A DNA stretch of 53,431 bases from an uncultured Muribaculaceae bacterium. GTDB taxonomy: Bacteria > Bacteroidota > Bacteroidia > Bacteroidales > Muribaculaceae. Of this stretch, positions 53,319 to 53,431 are shown piece after piece. Under the pieces are notes generated by a model. It was not told the origin of the DNA, did not search any database, and was given only the letters and a program-made list of their open reading frames with translations. The stretch is taken from positions 1-53,431 of the forward strand of contig CAJUCW010000026.1 of the NCBI GenBank assembly GCA_910585275.1, in the 5' to 3' direction. Position numbers and translations under genes: made by a program. How positions within the stretch are numbered: the stretch's first letter is position 1; each line of letters begins with the position of its first letter.

Positions 53319-53431
53319 AACGTGGCATCAGAAACCAGATTTGCTTGATGAGATAGAGCTTATTTTGCGGGAAAAATAGGGATAGATCAGATTTTTTTCG
53401 AAAATAAAATATCGGAATAACACATTAAAAC

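Overview
The window looks like a chromosomal piece of a Bacteroidales bacterium, most likely a gut Muribaculaceae-type organism (inference). The sequence grounds are: repeated Bacteroidota promoters (TTTG or TTG, 19-21 bp, TAnnTTTG), few Shine-Dalgarno sites, a lipoprotein TamA homologue (TamL type) paired with TamB, a GldE/CorC-type protein beside LptC, Bacteroidota-type long MetK, and an inositol-lipid gene set of the kind known from Bacteroides. No contig end, plasmid or phage module is evident.

Region 1 (1 to about 14.45 kb) is an accessory, decaying region with low-GC stretches. It carries orphan hypothetical genes and a tight minus-strand operon of candidate defence type (2321-8039): an XRE regulator broken by an in-frame TGA, a DUF1848 cysteine-cluster protein, a methyltransferase-like/leucine-rich-repeat fusion, a DUF6602 nuclease-like protein, a small protein and RhuM. 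Next come a Swiss-army-knife-type HAD protein, a YafQ-type toxin with a frameshift beside an intact ribbon-helix-helix antitoxin, a frameshifted YiiX-like peptidase, a membrane protein, a DUF6717-like protein and an M23 peptidase. At least seven genes here are broken or truncated, including two extra RhuM relics and an internally deleted DUF1848 copy.

Region 2 (14.5-31.9 kb) is core: DUF2795 and PduO-type cobalamin adenosyltransferase on the minus strand, then dnaX, rimP-nusA-infB-folK-nudC-vanZ-like and tamB-tamL on the plus strand. Genes within rimP-tamL are closely packed and may be largely co-transcribed.

Region 3 (31.9-45.2 kb) has a long perfect hairpin, a divergent UbiA-family gene (minus), tRNA-Pro(CGG) with promoter and terminator, metK behind a long leader, a PpiD/SurA-like chaperone, rlmN, pdxA, and then a probable inositol phospholipid cluster: nucleotidyltransferase, ATP-grasp-like protein, CDP-alcohol phosphatidyltransferase, HAD phosphatase and myo-inositol-1-phosphate synthase.

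Region 4 (45.2-53.4 kb) holds trmD, two paralogous ECF sigma factors, a DivIC/FtsB-like protein, coaX, an outer-membrane protein, lptC, a GldE/CorC-type protein and a PepSY-like periplasmic protein, ending in a 48-bp perfect palindrome. The themes are envelope assembly and lipid synthesis plus translation and RNA maturation.
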